From: Anaerolineales bacterium
Lineage (GTDB): Bacteria > Chloroflexota > Anaerolineae > Anaerolineales > UBA4823
Length of the DNA: 64,000 bases
Assembly (NCBI GenBank): GCA_025057645.1
Contig: JANXBJ010000004.1
Span: forward strand, 108,971 to 172,970
Reading direction: 5' to 3'
Part shown: positions 43,845 through 51,891 of the stretch, piece by piece
Layout of the letters: the number at the start of each line of letters is the position of its first letter
Numbering within the stretch: position 1 is the first letter of the stretch
The notes under the pieces: generated by a model
Database searches by the model: none
Told to the model about the DNA's origin: nothing
The model's input: the letters and a program-made list of their open reading frames with translations, nothing else
Position numbers and translations under genes: made by a program

Positions 43845-44987
43845 ATGAAACTTGGCAGAAAACTTGGTAGCCTTTGGGTTGGGCTTGTTCTCCTCGGAGG
43901 GATGATCGCCGGTTGTCGTCCCTCCCAAGCAACCCCAACCGCAGAAGAGCAAATGGCGCTGAACACTCCCCCGATGGTCAGTGCCACCGGGGTGGTCTTG
44001 CCTCTCAAGCGCTCAACGCTGAGTGTGACCTTCCCCGGCGTGGTCGCCGAAGTGTTAGTCGAAAGGGGGGATGTGGTCCAAGAAGGGCAAGTTTTGCTGC
44101 GTTTGAAGGGCAAGGAAGAGCTGGAGGCTCAAGTAGCAAAAGCTCGGGCCGAGGTGATCGCTGCAGAACAAGCCTTGAACGACCTCTACGAGAACCACGA
44201 TCTGGCCTTGGCCTCCGCCTTACAGGCATACTACTCGGCCAATAATGCGGTCAAGGAAGCCCAGTATCAGTTGGATAACTTTACCGTTCCCGTCAACCAG
44301 AAGGATTTGACCGCTGTGGAAGCGGTTAGGGTCATGAAAGAGCGTCTGGACGCAGCCCGAGCTGCTTTCCAGCCGTATCGTAACGAGTCTGAGCAAAACG
44401 AGACCCGCAAGGAGCTGAAGGAGAAGCTTGACGAGGCACAGGCTGACTACAACGCAGCGGTCAAACGGCTGACCTACGAGTTGGCCCTGCAAGAGGCGCT
44501 GGCAAAACTGGCCAAAGCGGAGCGCGATTACCTCACGCTCTCAAAAGGCCCCGATCCGGATTTGGTCTCCATTGCCGAAGCGAGGTTGGCAAGCGCTAAA
44601 ACGGCCTTGGCTGCCGCCGAGAAGAAACTGGTCGATCTGGAACTCAAAGCCCTCTACTCGGGCACGATCAGCGAAGTCTATGTGCGCGAAGGAGAGTGGG
44701 TGGCGCCGGGACAACCGGTCTTGCTCCTTGCCGACCTGGCACACCTGCGCATCGAGACCACCGACCTCAATGAAATCGATGTGGCGCGCGTCAGGATCGG
44801 GGATCGAGTCGTCATCACCTTCGACGCTTTGCCGGACGTGGTGGTCAATGGGAAAGTCGTGCTGATCGCTCCCAAAGCCTCCGAGGGGTCCGGGGTCAAC
44901 TACACGGTGGTGATCGAGATGGAACAGACGCCCCCCGAGCTGCGCTGGGGGATGACGGCGTTTGTAGATATCCAAGTCGCAAAATAG
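43845..44987 (+). CDS. HlyD/MacA-type membrane fusion lipoprotein
   Basis: 380 residues from ATG 43845 with AGGAG upstream. A lipoprotein signal ends at GGMIAGC. Then barrel-sandwich/lipoyl halves (GVVAEVLVERGDVVQEGQVL early, and TISEVYVREGEWVAPGQPVL at about 275) flank a long coiled coil (about 95-260, rich in Ala, Glu, Lys). It links the permease to the cell surface; with no outer-membrane channel nearby it probably acts in a monoderm envelope. Confidence 0.92.
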   Translation: MKLGRKLGSLWVGLVLLGGMIAGCRPSQATPTAEEQMALNTPPMVSATGVVLPLKRSTLSVTFPGVVAEVLVERGDVVQEGQVLLRLKGKEELEAQVAKARAEVIAAEQALNDLYENHDLALASALQAYYSANNAVKEAQYQLDNFTVPVNQKDLTAVEAVRVMKERLDAARAAFQPYRNESEQNETRKELKEKLDEAQADYNAAVKRLTYELALQEALAKLAKAERDYLTLSKGPDPDLVSIAEARLASAKTALAAAEKKLVDLELKALYSGTISEVYVREGEWVAPGQPVLLLADLAHLRIETTDLNEIDVARVRIGDRVVITFDALPDVVVNGKVVLIAPKASEGSGVNYTVVIEMEQTPPELRWGMTAFVDIQVAK

Positions 44988-45000
44988 CGGGAGCACGAGT

Positions 45001-45840
45001 ATGGAACAACCTCAACCGGTCCTCGTTGAGACCGTCGACCTGACGAAGGTCTATGGGGATGGAGAACAAGTCTACGCTCTCAACAAGGTGAATCTGCGCA
45101 TCACTGCCGGCGAGTTGGTCGCCGTCATGGGTCCAAGCGGCAGTGGAAAAAGTACGTTGCTCAACCTGCTGGGGGCATTGGACACCCCAACCAGCGGCAA
45201 AGTGCTCGTCCGTGGGGAGGACTTGGCCGCCCTGCGCGATAAGGACCGTTTTCGGGCGAAGACCGTTGGCTTTGTCTTCCAGTTGCACAACTTAATCCCC
45301 ACCCTGACAGCGCGGGAGAATGTCGAAGTGCCAATGATGGGATATTACTCCGCCGCCCAGCGCAGGGCAAGGGCTTTGGAGCTGCTGGCCATGGTCGGCC
45401 TGGCCGACCGGGCGAACCATCTCCCCGCCCAACTTTCCGGGGGACAACGTCAGCGGGTGGCGATCGCGCGGGCTTTGGCCAACGATCCGTTGATCGTGCT
45501 TGCCGACGAGCCGACAGGGAATCTGGACTCGCAGGCCAGCCTCGATCTGATGCGCCTGATCGCCGAGCTTAATCGGCTAAAGGGAACGACGTTTGTGGTG
45601 GTGACTCACGACTTCGCCGTGGCGCGTCAGACGCGACGGGTGTTGACCATGGCCGACGGTCGCATTGTGCGCGAGGATCTCATCGGTTCGCCCCTAGAAG
45701 AGGACCTCAAGATGTGGCGTTATTCGGGGTTGGGGCAGAGGATTTATGAGGGGAAGCTTGAGGAGCTGCAGATGTTGGGCATTAAGCCCAAGCAGCAAAG
45801 AGCGATCCGCAAGCTGCTTGAATTGGCCGAGCAGCCCTAG
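45001..45840 (+). CDS. MacB/LolD-type ABC transporter ATPase
   Basis: 279 residues. Walker A GPSGSGKST, Q-loop FVFQLHNL, signature LSGGQRQRVAIARAL, Walker B VLADEPTGNLDS, switch His VVTHD. About 50 extra C-terminal residues follow the usual end. It powers the double permease upstream, 13 bp after the adaptor gene. Confidence 0.95.
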   Translation: MEQPQPVLVETVDLTKVYGDGEQVYALNKVNLRITAGELVAVMGPSGSGKSTLLNLLGALDTPTSGKVLVRGEDLAALRDKDRFRAKTVGFVFQLHNLIPTLTARENVEVPMMGYYSAAQRRARALELLAMVGLADRANHLPAQLSGGQRQRVAIARALANDPLIVLADEPTGNLDSQASLDLMRLIAELNRLKGTTFVVVTHDFAVARQTRRVLTMADGRIVREDLIGSPLEEDLKMWRYSGLGQRIYEGKLEELQMLGIKPKQQRAIRKLLELAEQP

Positions 45841-46477
45841 AAGAAGCTGTTGCGGGCGTCAAATGCCGGCATGGCGCCTTCTACTCCGGGAGTGCGCCGG
45901 ACTGCCGAGGAGTTAACTGCAGACCTAAGCGCAAGACCGTTCGGCGCTTCTGCGCCTCGGTGCACCTGCTGCGCAGTGAACCTTTAGAAAAAAACTTAAT
46001 TCTTCGAAAAGGCCCTACCTGCCTTGTCAAGTCCCCTAAAAGGTTATAACCAGAGCACAAAAGGAACTTTTGCGCACCCCCCTTGAAAAAAGGCCGAAAA
46101 TGGGCCAAGAGGGGAGGGGGGTGCGCAAAAAGGGGCGGCACCTTAAAAAGTGGGAGAGAGAAGGTCTCTTGAGGACCGAAGGGCGAAGAAAAAAGGGGTG
46201 TTGTGGGTTATAAAAGGCCTTCTGAAGGCGAGAATGAGGGGAGGTGGGTCTTGTGAAATTTAGAGCAATCGGGGAGGTTCTTTTTATGAACACCTGTTTT
46301 ATGCGCTGACTGTTGAAAAATTTCTCAATCTTCCGCGCACAAGGTTTCCATTTTTTGCGCTTCTCCATTTTTTCTCTCAGAACGTAGCAAATTAATGATA
46401 GCAAGCCCATACCAAGGTGGTGATTGAGAGTGTCTGGTTGCTCCCTTTTTATCCCTCTTATCCTTTCGGCATAACCC
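45841..46477. other. Gene-poor, partly AT-rich stretch
   Basis: No supported gene. It includes the long palindrome at 46068-46130 (listed separately) and AT-rich sequence from about 46180. A 162-codon minus-strand frame crosses it, but its composition is not protein-like. Confidence 0.5.
46068..46130. repeat. Palindrome with 15-bp perfect arms
   Basis: TTTTGCGCACCCCCC (46068-46082) and GGGGGGTGCGCAAAA (46116-46130) flank a 33-nt loop that itself contains GGCC...GGCC. Read as RNA on the plus strand it ends in AAAA, on the minus strand in TTTT as well, so it could terminate in either direction. It may also be a REP/MITE-like element. Confidence 0.65.
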
Positions 46478-46508
46478 TTGACAATTTTTCTCCCCTTAAG
46501 GGTATAAT
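46478..46508 (+). promoter_or_regulatory. Distal promoter of the 53-residue ORF
   Basis: TTGACA (46478-46483), 19-bp spacer, TATAAT (46503-46508). Both boxes are consensus; the spacer is longer than optimal. Confidence 0.6.
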
Positions 46509-46558
46509 GGGTGGTGCCGCCCAACTAGAGGAGGGAATAATATTTTTCACCTTTCCTG

Positions 46559-46587
46559 TTGACAAATTCCAAGAACAGGCATACTAT
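46559..46587 (+). promoter_or_regulatory. Proximal promoter with overlapping inverted repeat
   Basis: TTGACA (46559-46564), 17 bp, TACTAT (46582-46587). CCTGTT (46555-46560) and AACAGG (46574-46579) form a dyad across the -35 and spacer, a likely repressor site. A start here would leave almost no 5' leader before ATG 46602. Confidence 0.55.
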
Positions 46588-46601
46588 CCTACTGGAGGTG
46601 T

Positions 46602-46763
46602 ATGATGGAAGACGACCCTGACCGCACAGTGACAGACTGGACTCTTCTGCTCATGTTTGATTTCATAGGCCCTTTCCTTATCCTCGGCATGTTTATTGGC
46701 TGGATTGCATCCCTCTTCGATAAACTCTTCCCGCCACAGGAGAGCAGCAGCGACGATATCTGA
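46602..46763 (+). CDS. Small membrane protein (53 aa)
   Basis: A short ORF starting ATG-ATG at 46602/46605, with GGAGG at the ideal distance. It encodes an acidic start (MMEDDPDRTVTDW), one hydrophobic helix of about 22 residues (FDFIGPFLILGMFIGWIASLF) read without break, and a Ser/Asp tail. No family recognised. The ribosome site, the two promoters upstream and the single-helix design support a real gene. Downstream are tandem repeats and a structured element, so it may be a small membrane regulator or toxin-like peptide; that is speculation. Confidence 0.6.
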   Translation: MMEDDPDRTVTDWTLLLMFDFIGPFLILGMFIGWIASLFDKLFPPQESSSDDI

Positions 46764-46780
46764 CCGCGGTAATGTCCGCC

Positions 46781-46823
46781 CTTCTCAGAAGGCGCCAAAC
46801 CATCTTCTCAAAAGGCGCCCAAC
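46781..46823. repeat. Two tandem 20-bp repeats, 23-bp period
   Basis: CTTCTCAGAAGGCGCCAAAC (46781-46800) and CTTCTCAAAAGGCGCCCAAC (46804-46823) match at 18 of 20 positions. Each contains near-palindromic CTTCT-n-A(G/A)AAG and GGCGCC. Located just after the small ORF. Confidence 0.6.
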
Positions 46824-46839
46824 AACTCTCACCTTTGTG

Positions 46840-46940
46840 TCTAGTCTAATGTCAACTGCCATTTACGCCATACCCGGAAGAGATAAATTGGCCTTCGGCG
46901 ATAAGGCAGTTGATGTTTTTTGACACCATCCCAGACTAGA
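46840..46940 (+). ncRNA. Candidate structured RNA / terminator
   Basis: Nested complementary segments: TCTAGTCT (46840-46847) with AGACTAGA (46933-46940), and TCAACTGCC (46852-46860) with GGCAGTTGA (46905-46913), the latter followed by TGTTTTTT. The inner arm plus T-run could be a terminator for the small ORF; the outer pair would compete or extend it. No known RNA family recognised. Confidence 0.4.
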
Positions 46941-46952
46941 TTGCCTGTGTCA

Positions 46953-47054
46953 GTCCGAATCCCCTTCCGCCCGCAAGGGCATTAAGACGCTTTGGGAATG
47001 TAAAGTGATCCTTTCCAATCTGCCAGGTCCGAATCCCCTTCCGCCCGCAAGGGC
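46953..47054. CRISPR. Two-repeat CRISPR-like remnant
   Basis: The 28-nt sequence from 46953 (starting GTCCGAATCCCCTTCCGCCC) recurs exactly at 47027-47054, a 74-bp period. The first copy extends to 36 nt ending ATTAAGAC (46953-46988), leaving a 38-nt unique spacer (46989-47026); the second copy has a divergent 3' end, as terminal CRISPR repeats often do. The repeat contains a CCCTT/AAGGG hairpin. There is no third repeat and no cas gene in the window, so this may be an orphan or dead array, or simply a duplicated hairpin. Confidence 0.45.
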
Positions 47055-47630
47055 GTTTCGCTTCTTATCTAAAGCGTGTCCGGCTCTGCCTTCCTGCGCG
47101 CTCGGCTCAACCTCAATGTCGTCACGCTATCCCGGATAGAGAGAAACTCATCCGCATCGAATCGGCAGCCGATGTCTTTCTGGGCACTCTTATAGACCCA
47201 ATCTGCGTGTTATCCGAAACGAAGCGCAGATTATCCTTGCCATCCTCGGTAAGGAGAGTTTGCCGTCCCTTCCTATCTATAGACCAAGGGTCAACAGGTT
47301 TCCAGAGCATGCCCTTCCGAGGTTGCAACTCCTCGGGAAGAGCGTAGCGAGGGCAGCGCGCAGGGCTTCCAAAGAGCCGACCGGGCATGCTGCGTTGCGC
47401 AGCAGCTCTCTCTGCTTCTCCCCACCCCCGCCGCCGATCGGAGGCCGCTCGTGACCGTTCCTGCGCAGGCAAGCGCAACCGCAGGGAGAGAATGACATAG
47501 TCGCTTCAGGCCTGCTCTGCGGGTGTAATTTTCCCGCAACATCCGGTTTGCCCCCTCTCAAACGAGAAGTAAAGTTTCGCCTCAATCCAGAGGACTTCTT
47601 CGCAAAGCCCCGGCGGGCCTTCGCAGCGCG
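47055..47630. other. Intergenic stretch with possible gene remnant
   Basis: No confident gene. A minus-strand frame around 47122-47310 gives a plausible-looking segment (SIDRKGRQTLLTEDGKDN) that I cannot assign; it may be a decayed gene. A GC hairpin (CTTCCGAGG/CCTCGGGAAG) lies near 47310-47340. Confidence 0.35.
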
Positions 47631-47659
47631 TTGACCAATTGCGCCGTTGTTGTTATAAT
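47631..47659 (+). promoter_or_regulatory. Promoter of the HTH/Cys-rich regulator and copper chaperone
   Basis: TTGACC (47631-47636), 17 bp, TATAAT (47654-47659): near-consensus, predicted start about 47666, 28 nt before ATG 47694. Confidence 0.8.
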
Positions 47660-47661
47660 AC

Positions 47662-47681
47662 GGTAACTTATGTTATTTACC
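47662..47681 (+). promoter_or_regulatory. Candidate operator at the transcription start
   Basis: GGTAA (47662-47666) and TTACC (47677-47681) form a dyad with a 10-bp spacer right over the predicted start site, a placement expected for autorepression by the regulator encoded next. Confidence 0.45.
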
Positions 47682-47693
47682 ACATAAATTCAC

Positions 47694-48245
47694 ATGAACC
47701 TCAACCACCGCCAAAGGCTAATTTTGGAAAAGCTGGCTCAGGAAGGAGAGCTGACCGTCACCTCCTTAGCAGAAGCGCTGTCGGTCTCGAGGATGACCAT
47801 CCATCGCGATTTGGATGGACTGCGCCAAGCCGGTCTTGTTGTCAAGCAGCACGGCAGAGTGGCTGCTACAGCTAAGCTCCGCGGTGAGGACCCATCGCAC
47901 TGCCAGATGTGCGGTCAAGCGATCAGAGAGCGATGTGGATTTCTTCTCCTGACCAAAGCCGGAAAAAAGGAATACCTCTGCTGTCCGCATTGCGGGCTCT
48001 TAGCCTGTGGTCATCGCCAGGATATTTGGCAGACCTTAGCGGCCGACTTCTTGCACGGCCACATGATTACGGCCACACAGGCTTACTATCTTCTGCAGCC
48101 CGACTTGACGGTCTGTTGCTCTCCTAGCGTGTTTGCGTTTGCATCGCAACAAGAGGTGAGCAAATTCCAAAAGGGCTTCGGCGGTCGGATCGCCGATTTC
48201 CACACGGCGGTTGAGTTTTTGAGCCAAAGCCAAACTATGGTCTAG
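47694..48245 (+). CDS. DeoR-type HTH regulator with Cys-rich NosL-like domain
   Basis: 183 residues. Residues 1-60 are a winged HTH (LTVTSLAEALSVSRMTIHRDLDGL). Residues 70-175 carry a Cys/His cluster: CQMCG, CG, CCPHCG, CGH, then HGHMITATQAYYLL and VCCSPSVFAF. This pattern resembles NosL-type and related metal-binding folds. A metal, probably copper, is the likely ligand, since the next gene (13 bp away) is a PCuAC copper chaperone. I infer a metal-responsive repressor or activator of that operon, with the dyad at 47662-47681 as its site. The NosL link is by motif only. Confidence 0.75.
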   Translation: MNLNHRQRLILEKLAQEGELTVTSLAEALSVSRMTIHRDLDGLRQAGLVVKQHGRVAATAKLRGEDPSHCQMCGQAIRERCGFLLLTKAGKKEYLCCPHCGLLACGHRQDIWQTLAADFLHGHMITATQAYYLLQPDLTVCCSPSVFAFASQQEVSKFQKGFGGRIADFHTAVEFLSQSQTMV

Positions 48246-48258
48246 CAAGGAGGCTACA

Positions 48259-48774
48259 ATGAGGAAGTGGCTGCAAACCCCGATTCTGGCTGTCGTTTTG
48301 GCAACGCTTCTCGTAGCCTGCCAACCCCGAGGGGCGGGCATAGAAGCTCGTGAAGTTTGGGCGCCGTCCGCAGTTAAGGGTGGCAACGGGGCGGTGTACA
48401 TGGTGTTGCACAACCATTCCGCTCAGGCAGATGAGCTTGTCGGTGCGCTTTCGGAGGTCGCCCAGACTGTGGAATTGCACAAATCGGATGTCAACGATCA
48501 GGGGGTGATGGTGATGCAGAAGCAGGAGGCCATTCCCCTGCCTGCCAACGGCGAGATAGTGATGAAGCCCGGAGGCTACCATGTTATGCTTATTGGCCTA
48601 AAACGCGATCTTAAAGAAGGGGATACCTTTGAGGTCGTGCTAAAATTCAAATCTCACCCCGACCTGCCGCTGCGGGTGGCCGTGCGGGGGATGGATGTGC
48701 ACACGCTCCCCGAAGGCGGTCACGAGCACGAGGGGGATACGCACAAGCACCCGATGAGTTCTCCCACTCCTTAA
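48259..48774 (+). CDS. PCuAC-type periplasmic copper chaperone lipoprotein
   Basis: 171 residues. Lipoprotein signal ends LLVACQ. The domain has the Cu(I) site H-(x)n-M-(x)n-H-x-M: ELHKSDVND, VMVMQ and GGYHVMLIGL. A His-rich tail (GGHEHEGDTHKHPM) may hold a second copper. PCuAC delivers copper to the CuA centre of cytochrome oxidase, so it probably serves the ctaC product encoded 19 kb away. It is co-transcribed with the HTH/Cys-rich regulator. Confidence 0.93.
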   Translation: MRKWLQTPILAVVLATLLVACQPRGAGIEAREVWAPSAVKGGNGAVYMVLHNHSAQADELVGALSEVAQTVELHKSDVNDQGVMVMQKQEAIPLPANGEIVMKPGGYHVMLIGLKRDLKEGDTFEVVLKFKSHPDLPLRVAVRGMDVHTLPEGGHEHEGDTHKHPMSSPTP

Positions 48775-48786
48775 GGGTGTTGCTAC

Positions 48787-49875
48787 TCACCTGACGATCA
48801 CTCGCGTCCCAAAGCCGCGCCGCTCCCAATCGCGGCGCGACTTAATGGGCAGCTCGTAGACGGGGGTGGTCCAGCGGAAGAGCCATTTGGCGTCCTCGTT
48901 GCGCAGGTTCACGCATCCCCGGCTCATCCACACCCCGAAGTTGTTGTGCCAGTAGGTTCCGTGGAAGGCTACGCCTGTTTCGACAAAGAAGCAAGTCCAG
49001 GGCACTCCCGGGAGGGAGAAGCCCCCGCGTTCTTCGACATCGGGGTTTCCTGTTATGCTGCCCATGTGTTTGTTGGGCATCTTAGAGAAAATGCGGAATT
49101 CGCCTTTCGGGGTTTCGGTCGGGATTCCTTGTCGCCGGGGGTTGAGATGGGGAATGCCTGTGGAGACGCGGCAGGAGAAGATCTCTTGGTTGTCTTCGTA
49201 GGCGCGCAGGGTTTGGGTGCGAATCTCTACCTCGATTAGTTTTTTGTGCGCAGGGACGTCCGGGGAGAGGGGAGTATACTCCTCATCGGCAACCGGGCGG
49301 AGATGAGTTGCGGGCACATAATAGACCAGATGCTCGGTCAGCTCGGAGCTGATCTGGTACCACGGTTGACGGTCTGGCCCTTCGACCACGTCTGTCACCC
49401 AGTGCAGGGTCTCGTAGTAAAGTGGATAGGAGTCCCACTTTTTCCACCCCTCCTTGCTGTATTCATAAGCGGCGGTGTAGGGCACGGTGACCTCGCAGAG
49501 CTGACCCTGCTGCGGAACTTGGGCGAGAGGTGGATTGAACTGCACGCGCACCTTTTGCACTCGCGCCGAGTGCAGATACCCACCCCAGACCCGGTACCAT
49601 ATCGGGTTGTGCGCCGGTCCCTTAGGCGAGACCACCTCTTCGTAAATGTGGACGATTTGATCGCGGTAGCGCTTGCCGACAATCGGGCTATCATCGCGCG
49701 GCTGGCTGTAGAGGTCCACCTCACGGATGGTAATCCGCCCCAGATTCCCGAAACCGGTCTCTTGAGAGAAGTGGGAAAAGCGCGCAAAGGCCAGGCTGCT
49801 CAAGCCCAAGCAACAGATTTGCAGAAATTCTCGGCGGGTGATCGATCGAGCGCTCACGGTTAAGATTATACCCAT
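48787..49875 (-). CDS. Secreted L,D-transpeptidase (YkuD)
   Basis: 362 residues from Met at 49875; a longer frame to 49920 looks untranslated. The N-terminus is Tat-like (SITRREFLQICCLGLSSLAFA). A middle region of SH3-like strands (about 50-200) is followed by the YkuD catalytic domain at the C-terminus with HGTYWHNNFGVWMSRGCVNL, containing the catalytic His and Cys. It forms or remodels 3-3 peptidoglycan cross-links. Convergent with the PCuAC gene (12 bp between stops). Confidence 0.92.
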   Translation of the reverse strand: MGIILTVSARSITRREFLQICCLGLSSLAFARFSHFSQETGFGNLGRITIREVDLYSQPRDDSPIVGKRYRDQIVHIYEEVVSPKGPAHNPIWYRVWGGYLHSARVQKVRVQFNPPLAQVPQQGQLCEVTVPYTAAYEYSKEGWKKWDSYPLYYETLHWVTDVVEGPDRQPWYQISSELTEHLVYYVPATHLRPVADEEYTPLSPDVPAHKKLIEVEIRTQTLRAYEDNQEIFSCRVSTGIPHLNPRRQGIPTETPKGEFRIFSKMPNKHMGSITGNPDVEERGGFSLPGVPWTCFFVETGVAFHGTYWHNNFGVWMSRGCVNLRNEDAKWLFRWTTPVYELPIKSRRDWERRGFGTRVIVR

Positions 49876-50118
49876 CTTGCCCCCTTTGCCAAAGGGCAAG
49901 GGCGGGAGGCGGTCCATCAAAGGACGCCTAGCTTTGCCCTTGCGGGAGAGGTCAGGCTTTGCCCGCCTGCCCTCGCCGCGAGGTGCGCAGCGGCTTAAGG
50001 ACTCTTTGGGCGTTGAAATGCCCGATCCCCTTTCTATAGACTCTCGGGAGATTGGGGGCGGTTTCCCGCTTTGCTTTGTCGGATCGCCCCTTCGGCCTGG
50101 GCCGAACCTTGGAACGAA

Positions 50119-50147
50119 TTGACAGACTCTGCCTGCAAAGTTACAAT
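50119..50147 (+). promoter_or_regulatory. Consensus promoter for the small membrane protein
   Basis: TTGACA (50119-50124), 17 bp, TACAAT (50142-50147); predicted start near 50154, 22 nt before ATG 50176. The rest of the 49876-50118 gap shows only GC-rich repeated GGGCAAGG/CCCTTGCG sequence. Confidence 0.75.
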
Positions 50148-50175
50148 CGCAGCAAACTTCCGGCGGAGAGAGGTG

Positions 50176-50529
50176 ATGGCTGCGAGAAACACCCTAATGG
50201 CTCTCATTTTCCTTCAATTTATTCCAGTTCTTCTCTACCCTCCCCGAACTCTCCTCAGTGGGATCGGGGTGGTGATCGTGGCTCTACTCTTTTTTGCTTT
50301 CCTCGGCTATAACTTATGGCGGCGGCGCCAATGGGCACTCACCCTGAGCATTTTTGTGCAAGGCTTGAATATCATTGTGCGCTTAATGATGTTCTTTCCG
50401 GCTGCCAAGACGCCCCAGGGGAATTGGAACATTGAGCTGACCCTTTTCACCGCAGCCGCAGTGATCTTGTCGGGGTGGATTTTGTTGCGTTTGGACCGGC
50501 CGGACATCCGTTCGATGATGACGGCCTAA
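50176..50529 (+). CDS. Four-helix membrane protein of unknown function
   Basis: 117 residues from ATG 50176 (GAGAGGTG upstream). About four hydrophobic helices (LMALIFLQFIPVLLY; GVVIVALLFFAFLGYNL; a third around 58-75; AAAVILSGWILLRL). Short polar ends, no motif. Monocistronic behind its own strong promoter. No family recognised. Confidence 0.75.
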   Translation: MAARNTLMALIFLQFIPVLLYPPRTLLSGIGVVIVALLFFAFLGYNLWRRRQWALTLSIFVQGLNIIVRLMMFFPAAKTPQGNWNIELTLFTAAAVILSGWILLRLDRPDIRSMMTA

Positions 50530-50553
50530 CCGGAGTCATCTCATGCGGCCCGC

Positions 50554-51807
50554 TCATACGTGTCGCAAGGCTTGTTCTAGATCGGCGATCAGGTCTTCGG
50601 CATCTTCGATCCCCACCGAATAGCGGATTAGGTTATCTTCGATCCCCAAAGCGAGGCGCTCTTGGCGCGAGAGTTCGTAATATGAGATCACTGCCGGCTG
50701 AGAAACTAGGGATTCAGTGCCGCCCAGTGAGACTGCCAAGAGCGGGATCTGCAGCGCGTCGAGCACTCGCGCTGCGCTTTGCCCATCGCCCTTGACGGTG
50801 AAGGAGACCACTCCCCCGAACCCCCGATATTGGCGTTTCCCGATAGCGTAATCGGGATGGGAGGGCAGAGTAGGATACCAAACGCGTTCAACCGCAGGAT
50901 GGGCGGCTAAGTATTCCGCAATGCGTTGAGCGTTTTCGTTGTGACGCTGGATGCGCAATCCTAAGGTCTTGAGGCCGCGGATGAGCAATGCAGCGATATA
51001 GGCGTCAGTGATCGCCCCGACCGTGCCCTGAAATTCGCGCAGGCCGGCCAGGAGCTCGCGCCGCCCGGCCACCACCCCGGCTAACAGATCGTTGTGCCCG
51101 GCGAGGTATTTGGTTGCGGAGTGCACTACAAGGTCCACCCCCCATTCAATGGGGCGTAGATTGAAAGGCGTGGCAAAGGTGGCGTCTACTACGGTGAGCA
51201 GATGGTGTTGGCGGGCGATTTCTACGAATTGTTCGAGATCTAGCAGGCGGTTGTGGGGGTTGGTTGGGGATTCGGAAAACAACAGGCGTGTGTTGGGGCG
51301 AATGGCTGTTCTCAGGGCATGGGCATCGTTGAGCGGCACGACGCTACACTCGATGCCGTAGCGAGGCAGGGTTGAAAGACACAATTGGCGAGTTTTGCGA
51401 TAGAGGTTTTCGGTGATGATCAGGTGATCGCCCGAGGACAGCAGGCCGAGCAACAAAGTGGAGATCGCCTGCATCCCCGAAGCGAACAGGATCGCCTCTT
51501 CGGCCCCTTCCAGCGCAGCCAATCGAGCTTCGGCTGCGGTGATGGTGGGATTGCCATAGCGTCCGTATTCGCTGCGTTCCAGCGGTTCACCCCACAGTTT
51601 GTGGCGCATGTATTCATTCACCGCTTGGGTGTTTTCGAAGGTGTAGGTTGCGGTCGAGACCAGCGGCTCTGTGATCGAATGATAGGGATTTTCCGAACGG
51701 CCGCCGTGCACGGCCTGGGTGGAATCCCCTAATCTTGAGGGGTGGGCAAGCACAAGGGCTTGCTGTTCCGGGGTGAGCACTTCATTGGACACAAATTGAG
51801 CGTTCAT
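50554..51807 (-). CDS. Cystathionine gamma-synthase / gamma-lyase family PLP enzyme
   Basis: 417 residues of the Cys/Met metabolism PLP-dependent family. Seen: the phosphate-binding YGRYGNPT, FASGMQA, and the PLP Lys in SATKYLAGHND. The family includes MetB, MetC, MetZ and MGL, which cannot be separated confidently by eye. The regulation helps: an upstream leader peptide carrying six Met codons (seven with the start) and a terminator imply induction on methionine shortage, which fits a biosynthetic MetB/MetZ role better than a lyase. GGAGGA precedes ATG 51807. Confidence 0.9.
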   Translation of the reverse strand: MNAQFVSNEVLTPEQQALVLAHPSRLGDSTQAVHGGRSENPYHSITEPLVSTATYTFENTQAVNEYMRHKLWGEPLERSEYGRYGNPTITAAEARLAALEGAEEAILFASGMQAISTLLLGLLSSGDHLIITENLYRKTRQLCLSTLPRYGIECSVVPLNDAHALRTAIRPNTRLLFSESPTNPHNRLLDLEQFVEIARQHHLLTVVDATFATPFNLRPIEWGVDLVVHSATKYLAGHNDLLAGVVAGRRELLAGLREFQGTVGAITDAYIAALLIRGLKTLGLRIQRHNENAQRIAEYLAAHPAVERVWYPTLPSHPDYAIGKRQYRGFGGVVSFTVKGDGQSAARVLDALQIPLLAVSLGGTESLVSQPAVISYYELSRQERLALGIEDNLIRYSVGIEDAEDLIADLEQALRHV

Positions 51808-51829
51808 ACCATCCTCCTCGCCTGACCTT

Positions 51830-51867
51830 AAAAAACAAAGCAGGCTACTCGGTGTGGGTAGCCTGCT
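51830..51867 (-). terminator. Attenuator terminator of the Met leader
   Basis: On the minus strand AGCAGGCTAC (51867-51858), 9-nt loop, GTAGCCTGCT (51848-51839), then TTGTTTTTT (51838-51830): a textbook intrinsic terminator placed between the leader peptide and the gene it controls. Its loop, CCCACACCG (51858-51850), is exactly complementary to CGGTGTGGG at 51926-51918 inside the leader peptide reading frame. Confidence 0.9.
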
Positions 51868-51891
51868 GGAGAGTGCTGCGGAAGTGGCTTT

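Noticed and set aside
46036-46524. 162-codon minus-strand frame in the gene-poor region
   Set aside because: Composition is Phe/Pro/Arg-rich and unlike a protein; it reads through the palindrome and both promoter regions.
47122-47478. Minus-strand frame that might be a gene remnant
   Set aside because: No ribosome site or recognised family; kept only as a remark under the intergenic entry.
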